64,000 nt of DNA from Planctomycetota bacterium (GTDB lineage: Bacteria; Planctomycetota; Phycisphaerae; Phycisphaerales; UBA1924). This document shows positions 46,471 through 56,168 of this stretch, one piece after another. Numbering within the stretch: the first letter of the stretch is position 1; every line of letters begins with the position of its first letter. Location of the stretch: contig JAFIFX010000002.1 of the NCBI GenBank assembly GCA_020831805.1, positions 1-64,000 of the forward strand, given 5' to 3'. The notes below the pieces were generated by a model, which was given only the letters and a program-made list of their open reading frames with translations, was not told where the DNA came from and ran no database searches. The translations under genes were made by a program, and so were the position numbers.

Positions 46471-49221
46471 ATGCGAGCGGATGTTTGGGCGATGATGGGT
46501 GTGCTGGCGGTGCCGGCCTTGGTCGTGGCGGGGCAGGACCAGTTCGCGCCGTTCGAGAAGGTGATCGAGGGCTACGAGCGGGTCAGCGTGCCCACCGGCC
46601 AGGCGGAGATGTACACCATCTATCAGCGCGAGCGCGACGCCCAGTTGCTGGCCGAGCTGCCGCGGGATTTCGAGGGCAAGCGGTTCTATGTGGTGGCGAC
46701 GGTCGCCGGGGGGCACCCGCAGGCGGGGGTGTACTCGATCTGGCACAGCGCGGTGCGCGTGCCGACGAAGACGGTCTACTGGTCGCGCCGGGGCGATCAG
46801 CTCGCGCTGATCGAGCCGAACCTGTCGGTGCGCAGCAGCGGGGATGCGCAGTCGCGGGCCGGCGTGGAGCGGGTCAACACGGACCGTGTGGTGCTGTCGG
46901 TGCCGATCCTGGCCATCGGGCCGGGCGGCGGGCCGGTGATCGACCTGGACCGGGCCTTGCTGGGCAGCTCGCAGGAGTTCGTGGGGGGATTCCTGCGCGG
47001 TTCGAACGCCTCGCTGGCCCGGATCACCCGGGTGAAGGTCTTCCCGCGGAATGTGGAGGTGGGTTTCGAGCTGCCGCGGGCCGGGGGGCAACTCGCGGAG
47101 GTGCGGTTCTCGCTGGGCATGCCGGAGAAGGCGCCGAACTTCAAGCCGCGCATCGCCGACCGGCGGGTCGGGATCTACTACGAGTCGTTCCAGGACCGGG
47201 CGATCAACGACGGTACCTCGCAGACGGTGCGGTACGCCAACCGTTGGCACATCGAGAAGGCGGACCCCAGGCTGAGCATGAGCCCGCCGAAGGAGCCGAT
47301 CGTGTTCCACATCGAGCACACCACGCCGCTGCGTTACCGGCGCTGGGTGCGTGAGGGCGTGCTGGCGTGGAACAAGGCCTTCGAGCGGGTGGGCATCATC
47401 GACGCGATCGAGGTGCGCCAGCAGGACGCCTCGTCCGGGGCGTTCATGGACATCGATCCGGAGGACATCCGCTATTCGTTCGTCCGTTGGACCAACGCGG
47501 GCATGGGCTTCGCGATCGGGCCGGTGCATGTCCACCCCGACACCGGGCAGATCTACGAGTCGGTGATCGTGATGGACGAGGGGTTCATCGGCTCGTACGC
47601 GAACCAGTACCTCCAGTCCGAGCTGGCGGCGACGGCGATGAGCGTCATCTCGCCGGAACTCTCGTCGTGGCTGGCCGAGCACCCGGGCTGGGATCCGCGG
47701 GTCATCCTGGCCGAGCCGGGCGATCAGGCCCGCGTGCGTGCCCTGACGCGGGCGCTGGCCGAGCGGCCCGACCGGGCCCCGGAGCTGCTGGTCGGCGCGC
47801 CGCCCACCATGTCCCCGGCGGTGTGGGAGGGCCACCGCATGGACAACCCGGCGTGGCACCGCATGTGCCTGATGCAGCCGGGGCTGTCCTCGGGCGTATC
47901 CGCGGCACGGCTGGCGATGGACCTGGGGATCGGGGCGCTGGGCCTGGCGAACAAGCCTGAGAACAAGGACGACGCGTCGCTGCTGGACGGGCTGCCCGAG
48001 TGGTTCGTCGGCCCGCTGCTGCGTGATGTGGTGATGCACGAGGTCGGCCACGCCCTGGGCCTGACCCACAACTGGAAGGGCGCATCGCTCCATTCCATCG
48101 CGGAGATCAACTCGGAGGGCTTCAACAAGCCGATCCAGTCGACGGTGATGGATTACGCCGCGACGAACATCATCGTGGAGGACCCCGAGCGCGGGCTGGT
48201 CCAGGGCGACTATGTGCCGATGGACATCGGCCCGTACGACATGTGGGCCATCGAGTGGAACTACACCTTCGGGGATCCGGACGAGGTCGCGTCCCGCGCG
48301 GCGATGCCCGAGCACGCCTTCATGGCCGAGGACGGCCAGTTCTCGCCGGACCCAACCGCGAAGACCTGGGTGCTGGGGCGCGACACGCTGGACTTCGCGG
48401 AGGAGCGGATCCGCTTCGTCGACAAGGCCCGCTCCGAGCTGCTCGACCGCGCGGTCAAGGACGGGGAGAGCTGGGAGAAGGCCCGCCGGGTCTACCAGCA
48501 GCTTCTGGGGATGCAGTTCGGCGCGGTCAACACGGCGATGCACTGGATCGGCGGGGCCCACATCCACCGCTCGATGAAGGGCGACCCGGACGCGCCCCCG
48601 CCGCTGCGCCCGGTTGAGGCGGCCCAGCAGCGCCGCGCCCTGGCGTTCATCATCGATCACGCCTTCGACAGCGCCTCGTACGGGCTTGATCCCGAGGTGC
48701 TGGCCTATCTGCAGAGCGACAACTGGTACGACGAGGGCTACGGCACGCCGCACGCCTGGCCGGTGGCCCAGAGCGTGCTGGGGGTGCAGGCGTCGGCCAT
48801 CACGGGGCTGATCAACCCGCAGCGGCTGTCCTGGGTGATGGACAATGAGCTGCGCACGCCGGAGGGCGAGGACGCGCTGACCGTGCCGGAGATCTTCGAC
48901 GCCCTGCGGGAGAAGATCTGGGCCCTGCCCGATCCGGACGGGACCTACACGAACCGCGACCCGCTGGTCGGCCAGCTCGAGCGCAACCTGCAGATGGAGT
49001 ACCTGACCCGCATGATCAACCTGGCCACCGGGATGCGTTGGCCGGGGGCGAACGGGCGGACCATCCAGGCCCTCGCCCGGCAGGAGCTGGCCGCGCTGCA
49101 GGCCAAGGTGCTGATCTACTCCAAGGCCCGCGGCATCGACGCGTACAGCTCGGCGCACCTGCGCGACGCCAACGAACGCATCACCCGCGCCCTCGAGGCG
49201 GCGTACCTCCGCACGGAGTAG
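46471..49221 (+). CDS. Zinc-dependent metalloprotease (DUF5117/DUF5118-like)
   Basis: HEVGHALGLTHNWKGAS (HExxHxxGxxH), signal peptide, SD GGAG upstream. Confidence 0.87.
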   Translation: MRADVWAMMGVLAVPALVVAGQDQFAPFEKVIEGYERVSVPTGQAEMYTIYQRERDAQLLAELPRDFEGKRFYVVATVAGGHPQAGVYSIWHSAVRVPTKTVYWSRRGDQLALIEPNLSVRSSGDAQSRAGVERVNTDRVVLSVPILAIGPGGGPVIDLDRALLGSSQEFVGGFLRGSNASLARITRVKVFPRNVEVGFELPRAGGQLAEVRFSLGMPEKAPNFKPRIADRRVGIYYESFQDRAINDGTSQTVRYANRWHIEKADPRLSMSPPKEPIVFHIEHTTPLRYRRWVREGVLAWNKAFERVGIIDAIEVRQQDASSGAFMDIDPEDIRYSFVRWTNAGMGFAIGPVHVHPDTGQIYESVIVMDEGFIGSYANQYLQSELAATAMSVISPELSSWLAEHPGWDPRVILAEPGDQARVRALTRALAERPDRAPELLVGAPPTMSPAVWEGHRMDNPAWHRMCLMQPGLSSGVSAARLAMDLGIGALGLANKPENKDDASLLDGLPEWFVGPLLRDVVMHEVGHALGLTHNWKGASLHSIAEINSEGFNKPIQSTVMDYAATNIIVEDPERGLVQGDYVPMDIGPYDMWAIEWNYTFGDPDEVASRAAMPEHAFMAEDGQFSPDPTAKTWVLGRDTLDFAEERIRFVDKARSELLDRAVKDGESWEKARRVYQQLLGMQFGAVNTAMHWIGGAHIHRSMKGDPDAPPPLRPVEAAQQRRALAFIIDHAFDSASYGLDPEVLAYLQSDNWYDEGYGTPHAWPVAQSVLGVQASAITGLINPQRLSWVMDNELRTPEGEDALTVPEIFDALREKIWALPDPDGTYTNRDPLVGQLERNLQMEYLTRMINLATGMRWPGANGRTIQALARQELAALQAKVLIYSKARGIDAYSSAHLRDANERITRALEAAYLRTE

Positions 49222-49254
49222 GCCCCGCGGCGCCAACACGGATTGGGGACCGCG

Positions 49255-49298
49255 TACGCCCGGGCTTGTCCCGGGCGTGCGTGCTTTTGGTGTGCGTG
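49255..49298 (+). terminator. Terminator after metalloprotease gene
   Basis: gtacgcccggg-cttgt-cccgggcgtgcg followed by tgctttt. Confidence 0.65.
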
Positions 49299-49307
49299 GC
49301 AAAGACG

Positions 49308-49341
49308 ACGCGGGCCGGTTCGTCCCTGAACCGGCCCGCGT
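49308..49341. terminator. 14-bp perfect hairpin between convergent genes
   Basis: acgcgggccggttc-gtccct-gaaccggcccgcgt. Confidence 0.6.
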
Positions 49342-49368
49342 GAGGTATGAATTGGTTGTCGTGGATGA

Positions 49369-49989
49369 TCAGGCGGCCTGCGACGGGTTCTGGCCGGGGA
49401 AGGGGAAGGGCGCGAAGCCCCAGGGGAACGCGAAGCCCTGGGGCTGGTCACCCTTCTTGCCGTTGTTCTTCGCGTCGCCGTTGTTGTTCCACTGGAAGCC
49501 GAAGGGCACGAAGCCGTTGAAGGGGAAGCCGAAGGCGAAGGGGTTGAAGCCCTGGAAGCCCTGGCCGACGCCGGGGAAGCCCGGGAAGCCGGGGACCCCA
49601 TTGAAGCCGGTGCCGAAGCCGGGGAAGCCGCCGAAGCCGTTCGCGCCGGGGAAGCTGTTCGCGCCCGGGAAACCGCCGAAGCCGTTCGCGCCGTGGAAGC
49701 CGCCGAAGGCGTTGGGGGTGTTCGCGCCGCTCCAGTTGTTCCAGGGGGTCGAGCCGTTCCAGAAGGTGTTCTGGCCGGGGTTCCAGGGGGTGTTCCAGCC
49801 GCCGAAGTTGTTCCAGGGGGTCGGGGCGTTGAAGCCGGCGCCGGTGCCCGGGAAGCCGCCGAAGCCGGGGAAGGACTGGCCGAAGGACCACGGGGTGCTG
49901 TTCCAGGGGTTGTTCCAGCCGGAGAAGCCCCAGGGGGTGGCGTTCCAGGGGGCGCCGGGGAAGTTCGGGGCGACGGGGGTGCTCTGCAT
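49369..49989 (-). CDS. Gly/Asn/Phe/Trp-rich low-complexity protein
   Basis: GFGGFPGxxSFPGANGFGGFPGF and PWNNxxGWNTPWNP repeats; SD AAGGAA before ATG at 49989. Confidence 0.6.
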   Translation of the reverse strand: MQSTPVAPNFPGAPWNATPWGFSGWNNPWNSTPWSFGQSFPGFGGFPGTGAGFNAPTPWNNFGGWNTPWNPGQNTFWNGSTPWNNWSGANTPNAFGGFHGANGFGGFPGANSFPGANGFGGFPGFGTGFNGVPGFPGFPGVGQGFQGFNPFAFGFPFNGFVPFGFQWNNNGDAKNNGKKGDQPQGFAFPWGFAPFPFPGQNPSQAA

Positions 49990-50181
49990 GGCGTGTTCCT
50001 TTTGCTGCATCGTGTTGGTCGCGGCCACGCGGCCGCCGATGGAGTCATCGGGCGGCGCGGCCACCGACTTCGGGGGCATTGAGCATGCCGGCGCAGGGTG
50101 TATTTTCCCGGGTCCGAACACACCCAGAACCCGCGCAAAAACCGCGCGTCGCAGCGTTCACCGGGAAGCGGTCCGCCTGGT

Positions 50182-51147
50182 TCAGCGACGCCGACGGGCG
50201 GCGATCAGGCCCAGCCCGGCCAGGATGCCGGTCGCGCCCGGCGACGGGATGATGGCGAAGGTGACCCCGCCAAAGCCCGCGACCGTGCCCGTGTAGGCCC
50301 CGGCATCCGCCGATCGCCGACCGGTTTGGAGGAAGAAGTACTGGCGGTCGGCTTCGAGGTCGAAGGCGATGGTGCGGTCGCCGAAGGGCGTGGTGCCGGG
50401 CGCGGTGCCGGCCCACAGGTCGATCCTGTTCGCGTTGGGGTTCGCGGGATCGAAGCTGTCCTGATAGATCGCGATCACGCCGTTCCACTGGCCGTTGGTG
50501 CTGGTCCTGAACTGGTAGATGCCGTCGGTGTCGACATAGAAGGGGGTCGCTTCGTAGCGGATGTTGGTGATCAGGCTCGGGAAGTCGCCCGCCCCCTCAC
50601 GCGGGTCGCGGAAGCGGGTCCAGGTCGGGGCGTTGCTGGTGTCGCCGGAGAAGGTGCTTGTCACGACCTGGCGGGCGTCGAGGGTCAGTTCGATGTTGCT
50701 CCAGGTCGTCCCCGTGAATGCGTCGAACTGGGCCCAGTTGAAGTACAGGTCGTTCCCGCCGGGGACGGGCGTGTTGAACGCGCCGACCCAGCTGATGTTG
50801 CCCGGTTGAAACTGCGGCACGAGCGTGATGGCTGCGTTGGTCGAGGGGCCCGGGTCGGCATAAAAAGTCGCGCCGGGGCCGGCGGGGGCATCGGTCAGCG
50901 CCCAGATCGCGTTCCACTGCCGCGCGTTGAAGTCCAGGTCCGGCGTCCAGTCGAAGTTGATCCGGAAGAAGTTGTACGCCGTTCCGGGCTGCATCACCCC
51001 GCCGGGGAGGAGCATGGACTGGAGCGTGTTCGCCCCGGAATCGTTCGGCGTGGTCACGGTGAAGGGCGAATACGAAACGGTCTGGCCCTGGGCGGACCCG
51101 GCCAGAGCGACCAGCAGATACAGCGGGGCGGCGGTACGACGCGGCAT
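50182..51147 (-). CDS. Exported protein with PEP-CTERM-like C-terminal sorting signal
   Basis: Signal peptide; C-term IPSPGATGILAGLGLIAARRRR. Confidence 0.75.
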   Translation of the reverse strand: MPRRTAAPLYLLVALAGSAQGQTVSYSPFTVTTPNDSGANTLQSMLLPGGVMQPGTAYNFFRINFDWTPDLDFNARQWNAIWALTDAPAGPGATFYADPGPSTNAAITLVPQFQPGNISWVGAFNTPVPGGNDLYFNWAQFDAFTGTTWSNIELTLDARQVVTSTFSGDTSNAPTWTRFRDPREGAGDFPSLITNIRYEATPFYVDTDGIYQFRTSTNGQWNGVIAIYQDSFDPANPNANRIDLWAGTAPGTTPFGDRTIAFDLEADRQYFFLQTGRRSADAGAYTGTVAGFGGVTFAIIPSPGATGILAGLGLIAARRRR

Positions 51148-51337
51148 GGCGGTTCTCCTTCGATCTCTGACGGGCCCCAAGACAGTGACGAGGCCCGAAC
51201 TTCTCTCAGGACCGAAGGTACCGTGATCGCCAGGCCGTCTCAAGGCCTTTCGCGCCCGACACGCCGAACCTTCATAAACGGGCGTGTTTCGCGCTCTGTT
51301 TGTTCAGATTGTCTTCAGAAACGGCGTCGATTGTCCC

Positions 51338-52426
51338 TCACCCCACCCGCTCGTCCTTGGGCTCGCGGCTCATGAGCAGGCCGATGGCCTCGACCGGGTC
51401 CAGTCCCTCGAAGAGCACCGCGTGCACAGCCCGCGTGATGGGCATATCGACCTTGTAGCGGTCGGCCAGTTCGACGACGGCCCGGGTGGTCTCGACGCCC
51501 TCGACGACGAACATCGAGTCGGCCAGGTAGGTCTTGAGGCTGGCGCCCTTGCCCAGGGCTTCGCCGCAGGAGCGGTTGCGGCCTTCCGGGGAGAAGCAGG
51601 TGGTGGCCAGGTCGCCGGCGCCGGCGACGCCGAAGAAGGTTTCGGTCTGCGCGCCCATGGCGGACCCGAGGCGGGCGATCTCGGCCAGGCCGCGGGCGAG
51701 CAGGGCGGACTTGGCGTTGTGGCCGGCGCCGAGGCCGTCGATGATGCCCGCGGCGATGGCGATGACATTCTTGGTCGCCCCTGCCAGTTCCACGCCGAGC
51801 AGGTCGGGGTTGGTGTAGACGCGCAGCCAGCTGGTGGTGAAGAGGCGCTGGACCCGCTCGGCGAAGCCGGGGTGGTCGGAGGCGGCGACCATGGTGGCGG
51901 GCAGGCAGCGGGCCAGTTCGGTGGCGATGGTGGGGCCGGAGAGGCAGCCGAGGGGCCGGGGTTTGGCGTCGGGGTCGTCGGCGAGCACCTCGGCGATGAT
52001 CTGGGTGGGGCGGAGGATGGTGCCGGTCTCGATGCCCTTGGCGACGGAGAGGACCGCCGCGCCGGGCGGGACATGGGGACGCAGGCGGGTCCAAGCCTCG
52101 CGCATGAACTGGACGGGGATCGCGCTGACGATCAGGTCCACCCCGCGGAGGGCGTCGGCGTCGGAGATCGCCACGCGGACCGCGTCGGGCAGTTCGAAGC
52201 CGGGCAGGCGGGGGGACCGGCGGGTCTGGGCGAGGTTGCCCCGCTCGGTCTCGTCGTGGCCCCACATGACCACGCGGGCCCTGGGATCGGGCCGGTCCGG
52301 GTCCGGCTGGGCGAGGATGCCGGCGCAGACCAGGCCCATCTGGCCCAGGCCGAGCACGCTCACTTTGGGGTTTTCTTCGGATGCGGCTCGGTCGTCGGGC
52401 ACGGTGTTTGGCTCCGGGGCGTCCAC
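51338..52426 (-). CDS. gpsA: Glycerol-3-phosphate dehydrogenase [NAD(P)+]
   Basis: VLGLGQMG, SVAKGIETGTILRPTQII, GPTIATELA, ATKNVIAIAAGIIDGLGAGHNAKSALLARGLAEI. Confidence 0.93.
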   Translation of the reverse strand: MDAPEPNTVPDDRAASEENPKVSVLGLGQMGLVCAGILAQPDPDRPDPRARVVMWGHDETERGNLAQTRRSPRLPGFELPDAVRVAISDADALRGVDLIVSAIPVQFMREAWTRLRPHVPPGAAVLSVAKGIETGTILRPTQIIAEVLADDPDAKPRPLGCLSGPTIATELARCLPATMVAASDHPGFAERVQRLFTTSWLRVYTNPDLLGVELAGATKNVIAIAAGIIDGLGAGHNAKSALLARGLAEIARLGSAMGAQTETFFGVAGAGDLATTCFSPEGRNRSCGEALGKGASLKTYLADSMFVVEGVETTRAVVELADRYKVDMPITRAVHAVLFEGLDPVEAIGLLMSREPKDERVG

Positions 52427-52622
52427 GGCGGCGTGCTCGGAACGCTGATCGCCCGAACCGCGGGGGCCGGGGCCCCGTAAGGGTAGCGGCAGGACCGAAC
52501 GGACGCCCTGCGCTCCCTATGCTTCCCACCCTCCACGCCCGGGCTCACGACCCGGGCCCCGGAACTGTCCCCCCGGGCGTCGCCCGGACAGCCGCGTTCC
52601 AACGCGACGAGGTGTGATTCCG

Positions 52623-54734
52623 ATGGCCGATGCCTCCCATTCCCATGTCCATGTGCATGAGCCTGTGAACGATTCGGGTTCGAGCAGTTACATGCATGGC
52701 TCACAGTCCGTGCAATGTTGCTCGCACCACGACATGGATGTGGAGCGGTATCTCGGGCTCTACCTGATCGGCGGCGTGCTGGCGCTGGTCTCGTGGATCG
52801 CCCACCTGACGAACATGACCAGCCCGCTGGTCGCGACGCTGCCCGCGGTGGCCGCCGCGTTCCTGCTTGGCTTCTGGCTGTTCAAGGCGGCCGTGGTCGA
52901 GGTGCTCAACAAGCGGGTCTCGTCGAGCTCGCTGGCGGCGCTGGCGATTCTCGCGGCGATGGCGGTGGGCAACTACGGCACCGCGGCGTTCCTGGCCTTT
53001 ATTCTGCTGGTGGCCGACCAGGTCGTGCGTCGGACGGCGTCGGGGGCGCAGCGGGCGATCGAGCAGCTCGTCAAGCTGACGCCGACGGAGGCCCGCGTGG
53101 TCGATCGCGACGGGACCGAGCGGACCGTGCCGGTCGCCGAGGTCGCGGTGGGTTCGACCGTCCGGGTTCGTCCGGGCGAGAACCTGCCAGTGGACGGCCG
53201 GGTGCTCACCGGGCAGTCGAGCGTGAACCAGGCCTCGCTGACCGGCGAGGCGATGCCCGTCGAGGTCCAGAAGGGCAGCGATGTGTACGCGGGCACGACG
53301 AACCTGACCGGGGCGGTGGACATCGAGGTGACGGCGGCCGGGGCGGACACGACCATCGGCAAGGTGTCGAGCCTGATCCGCGAGGCGGAGAGTGCCCGCA
53401 CCCCCCGCCAGCTTCTGATCGAGCAGGTGGCCAAGTTTTATGTGCCGGTTGCCATTTCGGTCGCGGCGATTGTGTTCTTCTTCAACGCCCGCTCGCCGGA
53501 CCCGCTGGTGCGCGACACCGCGGCGCTCAAGGCCGTGACGGTGCTGGTGGTGACCTGCCCGACGGCGTTGCTGCTCTCGAGCCCGTCGGCGATGGTCGCC
53601 GCGTTCGCGGCGGCCGCTCGCCTGGGCGTGATGGTCAAGCGGACGGAGTTCCTTGAGTCGGCGGCGACGATCGACGCGGTGGTCATGGATAAGACCGGCA
53701 CGCTGACCACGGGCCGCTTCGAGGTCTCGCGCCTGGCCCCGGCCGAGGGCGTGGACGGGGCCGAGTTGCTCAAGGCGGCCGCGGCGGCCGAGGCGCGGTC
53801 CAACCACCCGCTGGCCCAGTCGATCATCCGCACGGCCGAGCAGGCCCGGATCACCGTCGATCCCGGCGGGGAGTACGAGGAGATCCACGGGGCGGGCGTC
53901 AAGGCCCGGACCTCGCTGGGCGAGCTTGTCGCGGGTCGCGGCAACTGGATCCGCACGCAGTTCCCCGAAGCGGCCGCCCAGATCGCGGCGGTCGAGGCCC
54001 GGACCGAGGGCATGTCGGGCGTGCATGTGGTCAAGGACGGTCGGTACCTCGGGGCCGTGGGCCTCGAGGACAAAGTCCGGCCCAACGGCAAGAGCGTGGT
54101 CGAGCGGCTGCGTGAACTCGGCGTGCGGACGGTGGCGATCTTCACCGGCGACCGGCTCAGCGTGGGCAAGCGCGTGGGACTGGCGACGGGCGTGGACATG
54201 GTCGAGGCCGAGTGCCTGCCCGAGGAAAAGCACGAGCTGATCAAGCAGCTCAACGCCGACGGCTACCGCGTGATGATGGTCGGCGACGGCATCAACGACG
54301 GCCCGGCCCTGGCCGAGGCCGATGTCGGCGTGGCGATGGGCCTCTCGGGCTCGGACATCGCGGCCAACTCGGCGGGCGTGGCGCTGATGACCGACGAGCT
54401 CAACCGCCTGCCGTTCCTGATGGAACTGGCCCGGCGGACCCGCGGCATCATCGGCCAGAACATCACCATCTCGGTGCTCTCGGCCATCATTGGACTCTCG
54501 CTGGCGGCATCGGGCGTCCTGGTCGATGTCGGCGGTGCGAGCCTGGGCGTCGCCGCCGCGGCGCTGCTGCACTTCGTGCCCGACGTGCTCGTCATCGCCA
54601 ACTCGTTCCGGCTGTTCCGTTTCGGGGAGGACTTCCTCGACGCCGAAACGGCCGCCCGCGAGCAGGCCGAGGCCGCGGCCCGCCGTTTGCGCCGGGAAGC
54701 CTCGGTCCGGAATCTCACCCCAGAGCCGGCGTGA
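52623..54734 (+). CDS. Heavy-metal P1B-type ATPase with His-rich N-terminus and atypical TCPT membrane motif
   Basis: DKTGTLTTG, SLTGEAMPV, GDGINDGPALAEADVGVAMG; HSHVHVHEP...CCSHHD; LVVTCPTALLLSSP. Confidence 0.9.
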   Translation: MADASHSHVHVHEPVNDSGSSSYMHGSQSVQCCSHHDMDVERYLGLYLIGGVLALVSWIAHLTNMTSPLVATLPAVAAAFLLGFWLFKAAVVEVLNKRVSSSSLAALAILAAMAVGNYGTAAFLAFILLVADQVVRRTASGAQRAIEQLVKLTPTEARVVDRDGTERTVPVAEVAVGSTVRVRPGENLPVDGRVLTGQSSVNQASLTGEAMPVEVQKGSDVYAGTTNLTGAVDIEVTAAGADTTIGKVSSLIREAESARTPRQLLIEQVAKFYVPVAISVAAIVFFFNARSPDPLVRDTAALKAVTVLVVTCPTALLLSSPSAMVAAFAAAARLGVMVKRTEFLESAATIDAVVMDKTGTLTTGRFEVSRLAPAEGVDGAELLKAAAAAEARSNHPLAQSIIRTAEQARITVDPGGEYEEIHGAGVKARTSLGELVAGRGNWIRTQFPEAAAQIAAVEARTEGMSGVHVVKDGRYLGAVGLEDKVRPNGKSVVERLRELGVRTVAIFTGDRLSVGKRVGLATGVDMVEAECLPEEKHELIKQLNADGYRVMMVGDGINDGPALAEADVGVAMGLSGSDIAANSAGVALMTDELNRLPFLMELARRTRGIIGQNITISVLSAIIGLSLAASGVLVDVGGASLGVAAAALLHFVPDVLVIANSFRLFRFGEDFLDAETAAREQAEAAARRLRREASVRNLTPEPA

Positions 54735-54752
54735 GCCTGTTCATGTCTCGTT

Positions 54753-54806
54753 AAAACGCCCGGTTCCGCCGTCTTGCATGTCAAGATTGCGTGAACCGGG
54801 CGTTTT
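54753..54806. terminator. Bidirectional terminator
   Basis: aaaacgcccggttc ... gaaccgggcgtttt, 14-bp perfect stem with A/T tracts. Confidence 0.75.
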
Positions 54807-54922
54807 CCATGCGCCGTCTGTCGCCGGTCATCGGATGATCTCACCAGTGGCGTCTCGCGGAGACGCAGGCCCGGAGATGTTCCGCTCGCGGTGTTCACGC
54901 ACCGACGGGCCGGGAGCGTCCC

Positions 54923-56071
54923 GTGGTGACGGTCGATCTTGGACGGAGAAGATGGATGCGTACTTCACCGGTTGTGCTGGCGGGATCGTTCGGCAGGCGT
55001 GCCGGGCAATCGCTCGTGCGTGAGGCGATCGGGCGGCTGACGCCTTGGGAGCCGCTCGAGCGGTGCGAGGACGGCTACTCGATCATCCTCGGCGTGCCGT
55101 GGATTCTGCGGCACATCCTCGATGTCAATCTGCGTGCCATCGCGCGCTGCGATCTCGGGCGGCTGACGGACATCCACATCGTGTTCGACCGCGGGGAGAA
55201 GCCCGGGATGGCCGATTTCGCCTCGATGGTCGCGGCCGAGTGGCCGGGCCTGCCCCTGAGGTTCTCGTGGTACGCCCAGCCGGTAGGCAGGCTGTGCGAA
55301 GCCGTCAATGTATCGACCTTCTACAACGGTCTGAACATCCTGACCGCGCTGTCCCAGTGCCGCACGCGGGCCGCGGTGCTGCACGATTTCGACCTGTACC
55401 CGTTGCATGAGGACTACTTCGACGCCCTGGCCGGCATGGTGCTCGACCGCGGGATGCGCTTTGCGGGCATCGAGCGGACCAGGTATGACGGTTTGCGCGA
55501 CGAGGACGACATCTACGGCACCTGGGGCCTGGCGATGGATGCCGCATGGCTTCGCAACGAGCGCCGCCCGGTGGACATCCTGCACCGCCAGTCGAGGCTG
55601 CCGGACGGGCGTCTGATCCGCCTGGACCCGTTCAGCTGGCTTCAGCTCTCGGAGCCCAGGCGTGCGGCGGTCGATGGCCTGACGCCGGATGATGTCTGCC
55701 ATGTAAAGAACCTGTGCAGCACCTACCTGAGGCTCAACGGCGGCAAGAAGGTCGGCGTGGCCTGGCGGCTGCACTACCTGGCCTATCTCGAGGATGTCTC
55801 CCTGGGCAGCACCGATCGCATGGAAGAACTCACCGCGTCCATGGACAGCGCCCATGACCGGTCGCTGACGATCAACGGGCAGGTCATCGACTTTTCGAAT
55901 GTGCATTGGACCTGCGCCAATGTGCTCCGGCGCGAGCTGTTCAAGCTGGACGAGTTCCTCTGCGGCGAGGTCCGGGGAGTGGTCCGCGACTTTGTCGCGT
56001 CCTCCGCCCGATTCTTCGGCGGCGCCGAGACGGTTCGGGCCGAGCACCAGACGATCCTCGTCCCGGCGTGA
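54923..56071 (+). CDS. Putative GT-A-like glycosyltransferase
   Basis: AVLHDFDLYPLHEDYF (DxD-like) and galactosyltransferase-like ...YGTWGLAMDAAW; start uncertain. Confidence 0.5.
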   Translation: MVTVDLGRRRWMRTSPVVLAGSFGRRAGQSLVREAIGRLTPWEPLERCEDGYSIILGVPWILRHILDVNLRAIARCDLGRLTDIHIVFDRGEKPGMADFASMVAAEWPGLPLRFSWYAQPVGRLCEAVNVSTFYNGLNILTALSQCRTRAAVLHDFDLYPLHEDYFDALAGMVLDRGMRFAGIERTRYDGLRDEDDIYGTWGLAMDAAWLRNERRPVDILHRQSRLPDGRLIRLDPFSWLQLSEPRRAAVDGLTPDDVCHVKNLCSTYLRLNGGKKVGVAWRLHYLAYLEDVSLGSTDRMEELTASMDSAHDRSLTINGQVIDFSNVHWTCANVLRRELFKLDEFLCGEVRGVVRDFVASSARFFGGAETVRAEHQTILVPA

Positions 56072-56168
56072 CCGGGCGGTCCGCCCGGGAGCCGCCGCCT
56101 GCGGTGACACCGCGACCTAGTGAAACATCCGGCACGCCAACCCGTAGAAGCATGCGAAGGAGGTTCGC

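Noticed and set aside
43920-47354. 1144-aa plus-strand ORF (and 30349-32649 plus, 33876-35195 plus) of V/G/D-rich sequence
   Set aside because: Antisense artefacts of FG-GAP and protease genes; repetitive VGDV text mirrors D-x-N-G repeats on the other strand
49448-49990. Regularly spaced short repeats resembling a CRISPR-like array
   Set aside because: Spacing is codon-level and explained by FGGFPG/PWNN coding repeats; no constant direct repeat of 23-40 nt with unique spacers
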